Made by a program: the position numbers and the translations under genes. A stretch of 64,000 nucleotides of DNA from Celeribacter ethanolicus (GTDB lineage Bacteria; Pseudomonadota; Alphaproteobacteria; Rhodobacterales; Rhodobacteraceae), in NCBI RefSeq assembly GCF_001550095.1, contig NZ_LRUC01000010.1:186001-250000 (forward strand), written 5' to 3'. Every line of letters starts with the position of its first letter. The stretch's first letter is position 1. The notes beneath the pieces are model-generated. The model was not told where the DNA came from and searched no databases. It saw only the letters and a program-made list of their open reading frames with translations. This document shows positions 1 through 9,008 of the stretch, one piece after another.

Positions 1-2319
1 GAACGGATCCTCCGGGAACACGCCCTGTTGCACATAGGCGTTCATGAAGCGCCCGGCATCGTCGCGTGACAGGCCGTAGGCCATCTGCGTCAGGTCGTTG
101 GTGCCGAAAGACAGGAAAGCCGCGTTCTGAGCAATGTCACCGGCCCGCAGAGCCGCACGCGGGGTCTCGACCATGACGCCGAGCCGATAGGTGAACTCCG
201 CCCCGGTCTCGTTGCGCACGGCAGCGGCCACCCCGTCGATCTGGGTTTTCACCAGTTCGACTTCGCGTTTCGCGGAGACCAGCGGGATCATGATCTCCGG
301 CACCACGGGCGCGCCGTGTTTCGACGCCTCGATGGTGGCCTCGAAAATCGCGCGGGCCTGCATCTCGTAAATCTCAGGGAAGGTGATGCCAAGCCGAACG
401 CCCCGCATCCCCAGCATCGGGTTGAATTCCGACAGCCATTCGATCCGGCGGGTCACGTCGGAGAGCGGCAAGTCGAGCGCCTCGGCCAGTTCCTTGGCCC
501 CTTCGCGGTCCGAAGGCAGGAATTCGTGCAACGGCGGATCGAACAGGCGAATGCAGACCGGCAAGCCTTCCATGATACGAAAAAGCTCAATGAAGTCAGA
601 CCTTTGCATCGGCAAAAGCCGTGCGATCGCCTCCGCCCGATCCTCATGTTTCGCGGCAAAGATCATCTCCCGCATCACGGTCAGACGGTCGCCTTCGAAA
701 AACATGTGCTCGGTCCGGCAGAGCCCGATGCCCTGGGCCTTGAAATTACGCGCCACCGCAGCGTCCGACGGCGTGTCGGCATTGGCGCGGACCCCGATAT
801 CGCGGATCGCATCGGCCCAGTCCATCAGCGTCACATACCAGTGGTCCTTCACCGGCGGCAAAAGCCGCACCGCCCCCAGCAACGCCTCGCCTGCGGACCC
901 GTCGAGCGTGATCACATCGCCCTCTTCAAGCTTGCGCCCGTCTTCGAGCGTCAGCGTGCGTTCGCGGGAATTGATCCGGATTGAGGCGCCAACCACACAG
1001 GGCATGCCAATGCCCCGCGCGATCACCGCCGCATGCGAGGTCACCCCACCGCGCTCGGTCAGGATTCCGACCGAGGAATGCATGCCGCGAATGTCTTCCG
1101 GCGTGGTTTCACGCCGCACCATGATACAGGGCTCCCCGCGCGCTTCATAGGTCTGCGCATCGGTGGAGTTGAACACGATCCGCCCGACCGCCCCGCCCGG
1201 TGAGGCGGCGATCCCTTTGGCCAGCACATCACGGCTGTCCGTGGGATCGACCTGCTGGTGCAACAATTCGGTCAGCGACCGCGCCGGCACACGCAGGATC
1301 GCCTCTTCACACGGAATGATCCCGTCCTCGGCCAGTTGCACGGCGATCCGCAACGCCGCGCGCGATGAACGCGGCACACGCACGGCGTCGAGCACGAAAA
1401 GCTTGCCCTCGGAAATGGTGAACTCGACCTGCATCTCCTCGCGCAGACGCACCCGGCAGAGCCGTGTCATCTCCACGAGCTTGGCGAACAGGTCCGGCTG
1501 CGCCTCCTCGAGAGACTCGCCCCGCTCGTCCTTCGAGAGATAGAGCACGCCGCTGGCCCCCTTGCCGAGCGCGGCGCGCCCCTGGGCCTGACGCAGGTAG
1601 CGCCCCTTGATCACCGGTGCGCCGGTCTGCTCGTCGACAAGTTGCACCACGCCCGCACCGCTCTCCCCCGGTCCAAGGCCCAGCGCCATACTTTGCACGA
1701 TCAGCCCGAGCCCGGCATCGGCGGGCGCGCCTTTCGCCTGACGCAGAAGCCGCGCGGTCGTGCCCTCCCAGGCCCGCGCCATGGAGCGCAGCACCTGGCC
1801 GAGCTGATGAGCCGGGTCTTGTGGAAACGGATCGCCGGTCTCGTCCTCATGCGCCTCGAGCGCGGATTTCAGCGCCTCATGCACCGGCACGGAGGCGTCG
1901 AATTCGAAGAGTTCCGGGTCGAGACGTTCGACATGCACGGCAAAGGCCTGCACGAACCGCAGATACAGCGCATCCGCCGCTTCCGCCCCATGGCTTTCGG
2001 TGAGCTCCGCGTGACGGGCGTCATTCATCCCGATATTGAGGATCGCGCCCGGTCCGCCCCAATCCGGGTCCTCAGACGAAGGCCGCACGGACAACAGGGG
2101 TGTATCACCGAAGACACGCAAAAGCGCCTTTTTGTCAAAGGCTTGCCCCTCCGCAAGGCGATGTACCGCATCGAAGGACAGGGCGACGGTTTCCGGCACA
2201 GGGAGATCGAGACGAATGAGCCGTTGCAGGCATTTCGCCCGCCCGCCATGGGTATTGACCGCGATCGGAGCGACGCGGCGAATGCGGGTGAACCCGAGGA
2301 TGTCGCTCTCTTGCTGCAC
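1..2319 (-). CDS. ppdK: Pyruvate, phosphate dikinase-like PEP-utilising enzyme, partial (3' end outside window)
   Basis: Family reaction: interconversion of pyruvate + ATP + Pi with PEP + AMP + PPi. The frame is open from a GTG at 2319 to the window edge, giving about 773 residues; the end of the PEP/pyruvate barrel, with the expected catalytic Cys, is missing. GGGAGGT lies 6 bases before the GTG. The phosphohistidine motif GGVTSHAAVIARG is intact (His about residue 429), and the barrel motifs LCRTEHMFF and SFGTNDLTQ follow. The N-terminal ATP-grasp part is unusual. Classical PPDK has Q-D-x-E-F and Q-T-R, but here the frame reads MQVEF and LDAVR; the opening KGANL-type loop is GGRAKCL. It follows glyS after 133 bases on the same strand and may share its transcript. 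The family call is firm, but the exact nucleotide chemistry is uncertain. Confidence 0.8.
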   Translation of the reverse strand, partial: MQQESDILGFTRIRRVAPIAVNTHGGRAKCLQRLIRLDLPVPETVALSFDAVHRLAEGQAFDKKALLRVFGDTPLLSVRPSSEDPDWGGPGAILNIGMNDARHAELTESHGAEAADALYLRFVQAFAVHVERLDPELFEFDASVPVHEALKSALEAHEDETGDPFPQDPAHQLGQVLRSMARAWEGTTARLLRQAKGAPADAGLGLIVQSMALGLGPGESGAGVVQLVDEQTGAPVIKGRYLRQAQGRAALGKGASGVLYLSKDERGESLEEAQPDLFAKLVEMTRLCRVRLREEMQVEFTISEGKLFVLDAVRVPRSSRAALRIAVQLAEDGIIPCEEAILRVPARSLTELLHQQVDPTDSRDVLAKGIAASPGGAVGRIVFNSTDAQTYEARGEPCIMVRRETTPEDIRGMHSSVGILTERGGVTSHAAVIARGIGMPCVVGASIRINSRERTLTLEDGRKLEEGDVITLDGSAGEALLGAVRLLPPVKDHWYVTLMDWADAIRDIGVRANADTPSDAAVARNFKAQGIGLCRTEHMFFEGDRLTVMREMIFAAKHEDRAEAIARLLPMQRSDFIELFRIMEGLPVCIRLFDPPLHEFLPSDREGAKELAEALDLPLSDVTRRIEWLSEFNPMLGMRGVRLGITFPEIYEMQARAIFEATIEASKHGAPVVPEIMIPLVSAKREVELVKTQIDGVAAAVRNETGAEFTYRLGVMVETPRAALRAGDIAQNAAFLSFGTNDLTQMAYGLSRDDAGRFMNAYVQQGVFPEDPF

Positions 2320-2370
2320 TGCGGCACCTCCCTTTGGCGGCACGCTACGCCCCAAGAGGACGTGAGCGCA

Positions 2371-2388
2371 ACCGTTAACCTTAACGGT
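2371..2388. promoter_or_regulatory. Perfect inverted repeat upstream of the ppdK-like gene
   Basis: ACCGTTAA and TTAACGGT form 8-base arms around a CC centre. The repeat is 52 bases upstream of the GTG of the ppdK-like gene and inside the 133-base gap after glyS. Size and place suit a dimeric repressor or activator site; no regulator is encoded beside it. The rest of the gap (2320-2452) shows no gene. Confidence 0.4.
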
Positions 2389-2452
2389 CCTCAGAATTCG
2401 CGGGAAACCGTTGCCGCTAGGTTAACACGACAACGGAGGATCTGTGAACGGA

Positions 2453-4681
2453 TCAGCTCTCGATCCGGGTCAGATCGGCCACCGACAGGCAGATCTCGCG
2501 AATCCGGCCCAGAAGGTTGAGCCGGTTGCGCCGCACGATGTCACTGTCGGTGTTGATCTGCACCGCCTCGAAGAACGCATCAACGGAGGGGCGCATATCG
2601 GCCATGGCGGACATGGCGGCGGTGAAATCTTCTGCCTTCATCGCCGGTTTGATCTCCTCGGACGCGGTATCCAAAGCGGCGAACAGCGCTTTTTCTTCGT
2701 CCGTTTCGGCAAATTTCACATCCGGGCCGAAGGAATATTCGACACCGTCTTTTTCCTCGGCCTGTGTCAGGATGTTGTTGGCGCGTTTGAAGCCCTGGAT
2801 CAGGTTGGTGCCATCCTCGGTGTCGAGCATCGCCTGCAACGCACGGGCGCGTTTCACCAGCAGCGTGATGTCGTCATTGCCCGGCATCGCCAGACAGGCG
2901 TCGATCACGTCGTGGCGAATGCCCTCGTCGCGCAGGAAGACCTTGAGACGGTCGTGGAAGAAAGAAAGGAGATCGTCGGACGTGTCCGGCACGGAGCCCG
3001 CGACGGTTTTGACCTCGTCTTTCTGCGTTTCCGTGAGCTTGTCGGAAATCGCGTCAAAGGCCGCGCCAAAGACGCCATGTTCGGCGATCTCGTCGAGGAT
3101 TTCTTTCAGCGTGTCGATGATACCGTCATTCTCATCCGCCGCGGCGATTTTATGTGCCAGAAGCTGGGCATCAATAAAACGATCAAGGCTCATGCGCACG
3201 TCATTGGTGATCAACAACCGGATTACCCCAAGCGCCGCGCGACGCAGCGCAAACGGGTCTTTCGAGCCCGTGGGCTTCTCGTCGATGGCCCAGAAGCCGG
3301 TCAGCTTGTCGAGTTTGTCGGCCAGAGCGACCGCCACGGACACCGGTTCGGTCGGCACATCGTCACTTGGACCAAGCGGAGAATAATGGTCGCGGCAGGC
3401 GTCTGCCACGGCGTCGGACAGACCCGCTTTCTTGGCGTAATAGCGGCCCATGACACCCTGCAACTCGGGGAATTCGTAGACCATCTCGGAGGAGAGATCG
3501 GCCTTGGCCACTTTCGCGGTCAGTTCCGCCTCACCGGCCTCGGCGCCGACGATGGGCGCGATGTCGGCAGCCAGAGCGGCGATGCGGGCGATGCGCTCGG
3601 CCTCAGAACCGAGTTTGTTGTGGAAGGTCACGTTGGCGAGCGGCGCGGACATGGCTTCCATGCCTTCGCGTTCGACCGTGCGCACGTCGTTTTCCCAGAA
3701 GAATTTCGCATCCGACAGACGCGCGGACAGCACCTTTTGGTTCCCTGCCAGAATGGTCGCGCCATTGTCGGCGGTCTCGCGGTTGGCGACGGTGACGAAT
3801 TTCTCGATCCGTCCGGTTTTCGGGTTCTTCACGGAGAAGAATTTCTGGTGCTCGCGCATACTCGTCTGCAAAACCTCCGGCGGCAAGCCGAGGAAATCTT
3901 CACCAATCTCGCCCATCAGCACAACAGGCCATTCGACCAGACCGGCCACCTCAGAAAGAAGCCCTTTGTCTTCAACGACCTCCAGCCCCTGCGCAAAGGC
4001 CTGGTTGGTGGCATCGTGCCAGATGTGATCGGCGCGCTCTTGCGGATCGAGCACGACAAAATTCTGTTTCAGCTTGGCAGCGTAATCGTCGAAAGACGTC
4101 ACCTTGAAGCTGCCTGCGGACATGAAACGATGGCCCCAGACGGTGTTGCCGGAGGTGATGCCGTCGATGTCGAGGGGCACAACCTCGGCGCCATCTTCGC
4201 GGGTCATCAGGCAGACAATCGAATGCAGCGGACGCACCCATTTGAGGCTGCCCGCGCCCCAGCGCATGGATTTTGGCCAAGGGAAATTGCGCACGGTGGC
4301 CTCAAGCACCTCGGCCACGATCTCGGCGGCCGGACGCCCCGGCTTGGTGATCTTGGCGAAATAGACCTGACCTTTTTTCTCGTCGCGAATTTCAAGATCG
4401 TCTTTCGTCACCCCGGCCCCGCGCAGGAAGCCTTCCAACGCTTTTTCGGGTGCGTCCACACGCGGACCTTTGCGCTCTTCGACCGTGGTGGGCGAGGCGT
4501 CCAGAAGCCCCTCGACGGACAGCGCCAGACGACGCGGCGTCGCAAACGCGCCGGCGGAGGCATAGGTCAGACCGGCCTCGACAAGACCGTTCGTCACCAG
4601 AGATTTCAGGTCCTCGGAGGCACGTTTCTGCATCCGGGCCGGGATTTCTTCGGAGAAAAGCTCGATCAGCAAGTCAGCCAT
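2453..4681 (-). CDS. glyS: Glycyl-tRNA synthetase beta subunit
   Basis: Beta subunit of the alpha2beta2 bacterial glycyl-tRNA synthetase, needed with GlyQ for charging tRNA-Gly in the cytoplasm. The product is 742 residues, somewhat longer than the roughly 690 of E. coli GlyS. The N-terminus MADLLIELFSEEIPARMQ is the family's typical LxEIxxEExP start. The C-terminal part contains [16 protein letters not shown], typical of the HD-like/anticodon-binding half. The ATG at 4681 is 3 bases after the stop of the DUF6446-like gene, so it is part of a glyQ-DUF6446-glyS operon. No frame damage is seen. Confidence 0.96.
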   Translation of the reverse strand: MADLLIELFSEEIPARMQKRASEDLKSLVTNGLVEAGLTYASAGAFATPRRLALSVEGLLDASPTTVEERKGPRVDAPEKALEGFLRGAGVTKDDLEIRDEKKGQVYFAKITKPGRPAAEIVAEVLEATVRNFPWPKSMRWGAGSLKWVRPLHSIVCLMTREDGAEVVPLDIDGITSGNTVWGHRFMSAGSFKVTSFDDYAAKLKQNFVVLDPQERADHIWHDATNQAFAQGLEVVEDKGLLSEVAGLVEWPVVLMGEIGEDFLGLPPEVLQTSMREHQKFFSVKNPKTGRIEKFVTVANRETADNGATILAGNQKVLSARLSDAKFFWENDVRTVEREGMEAMSAPLANVTFHNKLGSEAERIARIAALAADIAPIVGAEAGEAELTAKVAKADLSSEMVYEFPELQGVMGRYYAKKAGLSDAVADACRDHYSPLGPSDDVPTEPVSVAVALADKLDKLTGFWAIDEKPTGSKDPFALRRAALGVIRLLITNDVRMSLDRFIDAQLLAHKIAAADENDGIIDTLKEILDEIAEHGVFGAAFDAISDKLTETQKDEVKTVAGSVPDTSDDLLSFFHDRLKVFLRDEGIRHDVIDACLAMPGNDDITLLVKRARALQAMLDTEDGTNLIQGFKRANNILTQAEEKDGVEYSFGPDVKFAETDEEKALFAALDTASEEIKPAMKAEDFTAAMSAMADMRPSVDAFFEAVQINTDSDIVRRNRLNLLGRIREICLSVADLTRIES

Positions 4682-4684
4682 GGG

Positions 4685-5212
4685 TCAGTTTCCTTCAGGG
4701 GCGGGCGGACAGCCCGCAGGCGCGGGTTTGCCGTCGAATACGGCCTCCCCGCAACGGTTAGCTTGGGTCCAGGCATAGCCGTGGCCGTCGGGATAAACGG
4801 CAATCACACGGTCGAAGCCATAGGTGATATTCTCTTCGCCCAGAAAGGCGATGGCACGCCCCGCCTCGAGATCGGCCCCGATACGTTTCGCGTCGAAACA
4901 CGAAAACCACGAGGGCGCGATCAGCGGCGACGGGCGGTCGTAGGGCTGGAAGGTCTCGGTCATCATCGCCACGGAAAGCGGCGTGGTGAAACAGGCCCGG
5001 AACTTGAGCGGCGAGGTGTCGGCGTCGATCCCTTCGAAATCCTCGGCCAGAATGTCCTCGGACAGGCCTTCAAAGCTGGTCGCACGGATCGCGGCGGCAG
5101 GCGCCGAGGCATCCAGCCGGTCGTAATATGCATAGACCTGCGTGTAATACAGACCCGCTCCGAACACGAGTGCGAGCACGACGATGAACCCTGCGATCAG
5201 CTTGCCATTCAT
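4685..5212 (-). CDS. DUF6446-like membrane-anchored protein between glyQ and glyS
   Basis: A protein of 175 residues with one N-terminal hydrophobic segment (about residues 5-23, [20 protein letters not shown]), so probably an anchored periplasmic protein. The soluble part has four Cys, in RACFTT, WFSCFD, NRCGEA and AGCPPA, a pattern compatible with two disulfides. The ATG at 5212 overlaps the glyQ stop by four bases (ATGA) and the gene ends 3 bases before glyS, so the three are translated together. I recall proteins of this kind in the same slot in other Rhodobacteraceae (DUF6446). Function is unknown; the position implies co-expression with glycyl-tRNA synthetase rather than a shown role in it. 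Confidence 0.8.
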   Translation of the reverse strand: MNGKLIAGFIVVLALVFGAGLYYTQVYAYYDRLDASAPAAAIRATSFEGLSEDILAEDFEGIDADTSPLKFRACFTTPLSVAMMTETFQPYDRPSPLIAPSWFSCFDAKRIGADLEAGRAIAFLGEENITYGFDRVIAVYPDGHGYAWTQANRCGEAVFDGKPAPAGCPPAPEGN

Positions 5213-6177
5213 GCGCTCTCGACCTCGGGCGCGGTGTCCGGCGTCCAGCCGCCCGCCGTGGTCTGCACGAAGGCGTCGGCACAGGCCTTGGCCAGGGCCC
5301 GCACGCGCCCGATATAGGCCTGCCGTTCGGTCACCGAAATCACGCCGCGCGCGTCCAGCAGGTTGAAGATATGCGACGCCTTGATGCATTGATCATAGGC
5401 CGGATGCGCCATGACGATGCGCTTGCCGGTCTTCGGATCAATCTGCGCCTGATCCAGAATGGCGTGGCATTCCTTCTCGGCATTGACGAAATCCGACAGC
5501 AGTTTCTCGGTGTTGGCCACGTCGAAATTGTGCCGGGAATATTCTTCCTCGGTCTGTTTGAACACATCGCCATAGGTCAGCGGGATCGGCGATTGCGGAT
5601 CGTTGAACGGCATGTTCATCACATGGTCGATGCCGAGAACGTACATCGCCAAGCGTTCCAGACCATAGGTCAGCTCGCCCGAAACCGGTTTGCAATCATG
5701 TCCGCCGACCTGTTGGAAATAGGTGAACTGCGACACTTCCATGCCATCGCACCACACTTCCCAGCCAAGCCCCCAGGCGCCCAGCGTCGGGCTTTCCCAA
5801 TCGTCTTCCACGAAACGGATGTCATGCAGATCGGTGTCGATGCCGATGGCCTTAAGGGACCCGAGATAGAGATCCTGCAAATCCGGCGGCGACGGTTTGA
5901 TCAGCACCTGGTACTGATAGTAATGCTGCAAGCGGTTCGGGTTCTCGCCATAGCGCCCGTCGGTCGGGCGGCGCGACGGCTGCACATAGGCCGCCGCCCA
6001 GGCGTTCGAGCCCAGAGAGCGCAGCGTCGTCGCCGGGTGGAACGTCCCCGCACCGACCTCCATGTCATAGGGTTGCAGGATCGCGCAACCTCGCGAGGCC
6101 CAGTAGCTCTGGAGCCTCAGGATGATCTCCTGAAACGACCGCGGTTTCTCGACATTTTCGGAGGGGGACAGGGACAT
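5209..6177 (-). CDS. glyQ: Glycyl-tRNA synthetase alpha subunit
   Basis: Catalytic alpha subunit of the heterotetrameric glycyl-tRNA synthetase. The class II core is clear: [17 protein letters not shown] near the start, then [35 protein letters not shown] and the acidic [16 protein letters not shown] segment. The length of 322 residues is close to the family's roughly 300, with a short C-terminal tail. I chose the ATG at 6177 (MSLSPSEN); an in-frame TTG lies five codons upstream at 6192. It is first in the glyQ-DUF6446-glyS operon, which reads away from the gene at 6417. Confidence 0.96.
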   Translation of the reverse strand: MSLSPSENVEKPRSFQEIILRLQSYWASRGCAILQPYDMEVGAGTFHPATTLRSLGSNAWAAAYVQPSRRPTDGRYGENPNRLQHYYQYQVLIKPSPPDLQDLYLGSLKAIGIDTDLHDIRFVEDDWESPTLGAWGLGWEVWCDGMEVSQFTYFQQVGGHDCKPVSGELTYGLERLAMYVLGIDHVMNMPFNDPQSPIPLTYGDVFKQTEEEYSRHNFDVANTEKLLSDFVNAEKECHAILDQAQIDPKTGKRIVMAHPAYDQCIKASHIFNLLDARGVISVTERQAYIGRVRALAKACADAFVQTTAGGWTPDTAPEVESA

Positions 6178-6416
6178 GGGGTCTTTCGCCAATTCTGCTG
6201 TTCAAACGCGGGCTCATCCCTAGCGAGGCCCGGCGGGGGCGTCAATGACAAGGCGGGCCGCGACGCCCCCGAGCGCCAATTTCCCGGCAGTTTTACATCA
6301 CAAGCCCGCCATTTGCCCTCTTGCCGCCCCACAGCATGTTGACCTTCACGTCAAACCTGTTTTCTTAAGCCGCAATATAAGGGCCGAAGGGCCCGCAAGA
6401 CATGTAAAGGGTTTTC

Positions 6417-8192
6417 ATGAAAAGGTCTCTCGCCGTTGCCCCGCTGGGGCTCGCCGCCACGCTATTGCTGTCCACGGCTCTTCATGCCGAACAATGGATT
6501 CAGATCGAAGCGCAACCCTCCCTCACCGAGGCCACCGAGGCCGCGCGCGGCTATGCCGGACGTCTGCCGAATGTCGTGGGCTTCGAGCTTCCGGGTCGTT
6601 GGAACGCCATCGCGCTTGGTCCCTATGCGACCGAGGCCGAGGCCGAAGCGGCCCGTCTGACGCTGCGCGCGCAGGGGCTGATCCCCGGCGACAGCTACCT
6701 GACCGACGGCGGCCAGTATCGCCAGCCGTTCTGGCCGGTGGGCGCGACGCTTTCCACCCTGCCCCCTGCGACGACACCGGAAGTCTCAGCCCCCGGAGCG
6801 ACCGAGACCGCCATGCCCGCCGAAGAGATGCCCACGGAAGCATTGCCCATGGCCCTCCCCGACGAGACCCCGGCCCAGGCCCGAGCCTCCGAACGCGCGC
6901 TCAGCCGCGAAGACCGCGAGGCGCTTCAGACCGCGCTGAAATTCGCGGGCGTTTACAATTCCGGCATCGACGGCGCTTTTGGCCCCGGCACGCGCCGCGC
7001 CATGTCCGACTGGCAGGCGATGAAGGGCTATGACATCACCGGCGTGCTGACCACGCAGCAACGTGCCGAGGCCCTCGGGGCCTATCAGGCCGTGATCGAC
7101 AGCCTCGGCATGGCGCCGGTGGCCGACGAGGTGGCGGGGGTGACGATTTCCCTGCCTCTGGGGCTTGTGGAATTCGACGCCTACGCACCGCCCTTTGCGA
7201 AATACAAATCCAAGGACGGCTCCGGCGTTCAGGTCATGCTGATTTCGCAAACCGGCGACGAGGCCACTTTGGGCGGGCTTTACGAAATCATGCAAACGCT
7301 TGAAATCGTGCCCATGGACGGACCGCGCACGCGTGACAACCGCTCTTTCAGCCTCACCGGCACCAATGCAGAGATCACGTCGCACACCGAGGCGCGTCTG
7401 GTGAACGGCGCGGTCAAGGGCTGGACCCTGATCTGGCCGACGCCGAAGACCACCGATGATCAAACCCGGCACCAGATGGCGCTGGACGCGATGAAATCCA
7501 GCTTCGCCACGCTCGACGGCGTTCTGCCCGACGCTTACGGCGAAGGGGCCGCGCAGGACATCGACCTTCTGGCCGGGCTCGACATTCGCCGCCCCGAAAA
7601 GGCAGGCTCCGGCTTTTACGTCGATGACAAGGGCGCGGTTCTCACCTCCGCCGAACTTGTCGCCTCCTGCGCCAAGATCACCATTGACGACGGCTATGAG
7701 GCCACCGTCACCGCGACCGAGGACGGCATGGCGCTTTTGACCCCGGTCGAAACCCTTGCCCCCCTGAGCGTCGCCAAGTTCGACAGCCAATTGCCGCGTC
7801 TGCAATCCGAGGTCTCGGTGTCGGGCTATGCCTATGCCGGTCGCCTCGATGCGCCGACGCTCAATTATGGCCTCATGGCCGAACACAAAGGCCTGTCGGG
7901 CGAAGAGGACCTTCTGCGTCTGGCGATGACCACGCTTCCGGGCGAGGCCGGTGGGCCGCTTCTGAACTCCTCCGGGGCTGTGATCGGAATGCTCGCGGCC
8001 AAAGACGCCATCCCCGAGGCCCAGGCCCGCAGCCTGCCCGAGGATGTGGCCTTTGCCTATGACATGGAAAAGATCGCGGGCTTCCTGTCGGGTCATGGCG
8101 TCACCGTCTCGGCCTCCGACAGCGCCACCTCCGACACCGATCTGGTGCGCATCGGACGGGACCTCACGGTTCTGGTAAGCTGCTGGAACTGA
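6417..8192 (+). CDS. Secreted peptidoglycan-binding protein with degenerate trypsin-like domain
   Basis: The 591-residue product begins with a signal peptide (cleavage likely after ALHA, residue 24). A SPOR-like segment follows (residues 25-100, with WNAIALGPYATEAEAEAA), then a Pro/Ala/Glu linker. A peptidoglycan-binding type 1 domain lies at about residues 165-215 (LQTALKFAGVYNSGIDGAFG). The C-terminus, from about residue 390, has the fold signature of trypsin-like proteases (GSGFYVDDKGAVLTSAELVASC ... GEAGGPLL). However, the usual TxAHV His is Glu413 and the nucleophile Ser of GxSGGP is Ala511. The domain is therefore probably non-catalytic. It is monocistronic, and a terminator follows. 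It is probably a periplasmic binding or scaffolding protein. Confidence 0.82.
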   Translation: MKRSLAVAPLGLAATLLLSTALHAEQWIQIEAQPSLTEATEAARGYAGRLPNVVGFELPGRWNAIALGPYATEAEAEAARLTLRAQGLIPGDSYLTDGGQYRQPFWPVGATLSTLPPATTPEVSAPGATETAMPAEEMPTEALPMALPDETPAQARASERALSREDREALQTALKFAGVYNSGIDGAFGPGTRRAMSDWQAMKGYDITGVLTTQQRAEALGAYQAVIDSLGMAPVADEVAGVTISLPLGLVEFDAYAPPFAKYKSKDGSGVQVMLISQTGDEATLGGLYEIMQTLEIVPMDGPRTRDNRSFSLTGTNAEITSHTEARLVNGAVKGWTLIWPTPKTTDDQTRHQMALDAMKSSFATLDGVLPDAYGEGAAQDIDLLAGLDIRRPEKAGSGFYVDDKGAVLTSAELVASCAKITIDDGYEATVTATEDGMALLTPVETLAPLSVAKFDSQLPRLQSEVSVSGYAYAGRLDAPTLNYGLMAEHKGLSGEEDLLRLAMTTLPGEAGGPLLNSSGAVIGMLAAKDAIPEAQARSLPEDVAFAYDMEKIAGFLSGHGVTVSASDSATSDTDLVRIGRDLTVLVSCWN

Positions 8193-8225
8193 GCCCCGGC
8201 AAAACGGTCCACTGAAACGATCCAC

Positions 8226-8253
8226 GAAACCCCGCCTCCTCCGGCGGGGTTTC
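8226..8253. terminator. Bidirectional Rho-independent terminator
   Basis: An 11-bp stem GAAACCCCGCC/GGCGGGGTTTC with a 6-base loop, followed by ATTTTTC on the plus strand. It lies between the convergent genes ending at 8192 and 8252 and touches the stop codon of the minus-strand gene. Confidence 0.85.
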
Positions 8254-8977
8254 ATTTTTCTGAGGCCACCGCACGCCGCAACAGGTTGAGCGCCGCCTGA
8301 TCCGCCTTGCCCTTGGTCAGCCAGGCGAGCGCAAAGATCCAGATCCCCAAGGCCTCGCCCCAGAACACCAGATTATGCGCCGCGACAAACGCCTCCGCCC
8401 CGCCCCAGCGCGCCATGGCAAAAGCTCCGGCGATCCCTGCCAGAGCCACGAGAATGCCATAGCCGCAGGCCTTGTAGATATAGGGACGCACGCGGCTTTC
8501 GGTCTTGGGGAATTGCACGAGGCAGAAGACGACTAGGCAGAGGAAAAACACCAGCGCCGAGATATTATGCACCCAGGAGGACCCGCCAACACCGATCAGC
8601 TTTTGTGTCACCGTTTCCTCCGGCGGCATACACTGCGCCATGCCCTCCGGCGGGATGCAATCGGCCAGCGATGGGAAGAAGGCCACGAGCAGCGCGGACA
8701 TCCCCGCGACCGAGGCCAGCACCTGATCGGAGAAGGTCTCGTCCGAGCGGCGCGGATAGCCTTTGTAGGTGATCAGGAACACGCCAATAGCGGCGAGCGA
8801 TCCGGTGAACACCTCGCGCAGAGGCGAGAAGAAGAAATTCGACACGCTGTCACGCAAAGCATGTTCGAGCCCCATGCCTCCGACGATCAGCACGGCCGGC
8901 AGAAACAAGGCGATCACGCCCAGCGCCTGCCGCACCCGGTAGAAGCTCATCACATGCGGATCACTGTCGTCACCCAT
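8252..8977 (-). CDS. Multi-pass inner membrane protein of unknown function
   Basis: About 241 residues with six likely membrane segments (for example ALGVIALFLPAVLIVGG, EVFTGSLAAIGVFLITY, NISALVFFLCLVVFCLV, ALGIWIFALAWL). A short loop carries two CxP-type cysteines (DCIPPEG, QCMPPEE). A Gly-Ser-rich GVGGSSWVHNISA stretch is followed by positively charged ends, suggesting a cytoplasmic C-terminus. The start at 8977 (MGDDSDPH) has AAAGGGA 6 bases upstream; ATG 8983 and TTG 8992 are alternatives. It lies 31 bases after trkH on the same strand, so the two are probably co-transcribed. I do not recognise a named family with certainty. Confidence 0.7.
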   Translation of the reverse strand: MGDDSDPHVMSFYRVRQALGVIALFLPAVLIVGGMGLEHALRDSVSNFFFSPLREVFTGSLAAIGVFLITYKGYPRRSDETFSDQVLASVAGMSALLVAFFPSLADCIPPEGMAQCMPPEETVTQKLIGVGGSSWVHNISALVFFLCLVVFCLVQFPKTESRVRPYIYKACGYGILVALAGIAGAFAMARWGGAEAFVAAHNLVFWGEALGIWIFALAWLTKGKADQAALNLLRRAVASEK

Positions 8978-9008
8978 GGCCATCCCTTTCAACGCGCGGT
9001 TGAACGGA

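Noticed and set aside
2444-5317. A 957-codon open frame on the plus strand opposite glyS and its neighbours
   Set aside because: It mirrors the codon pattern of glyS, glyQ and the gene between them, has no recognisable motif, and such antisense frames are usual in GC-rich genomes.
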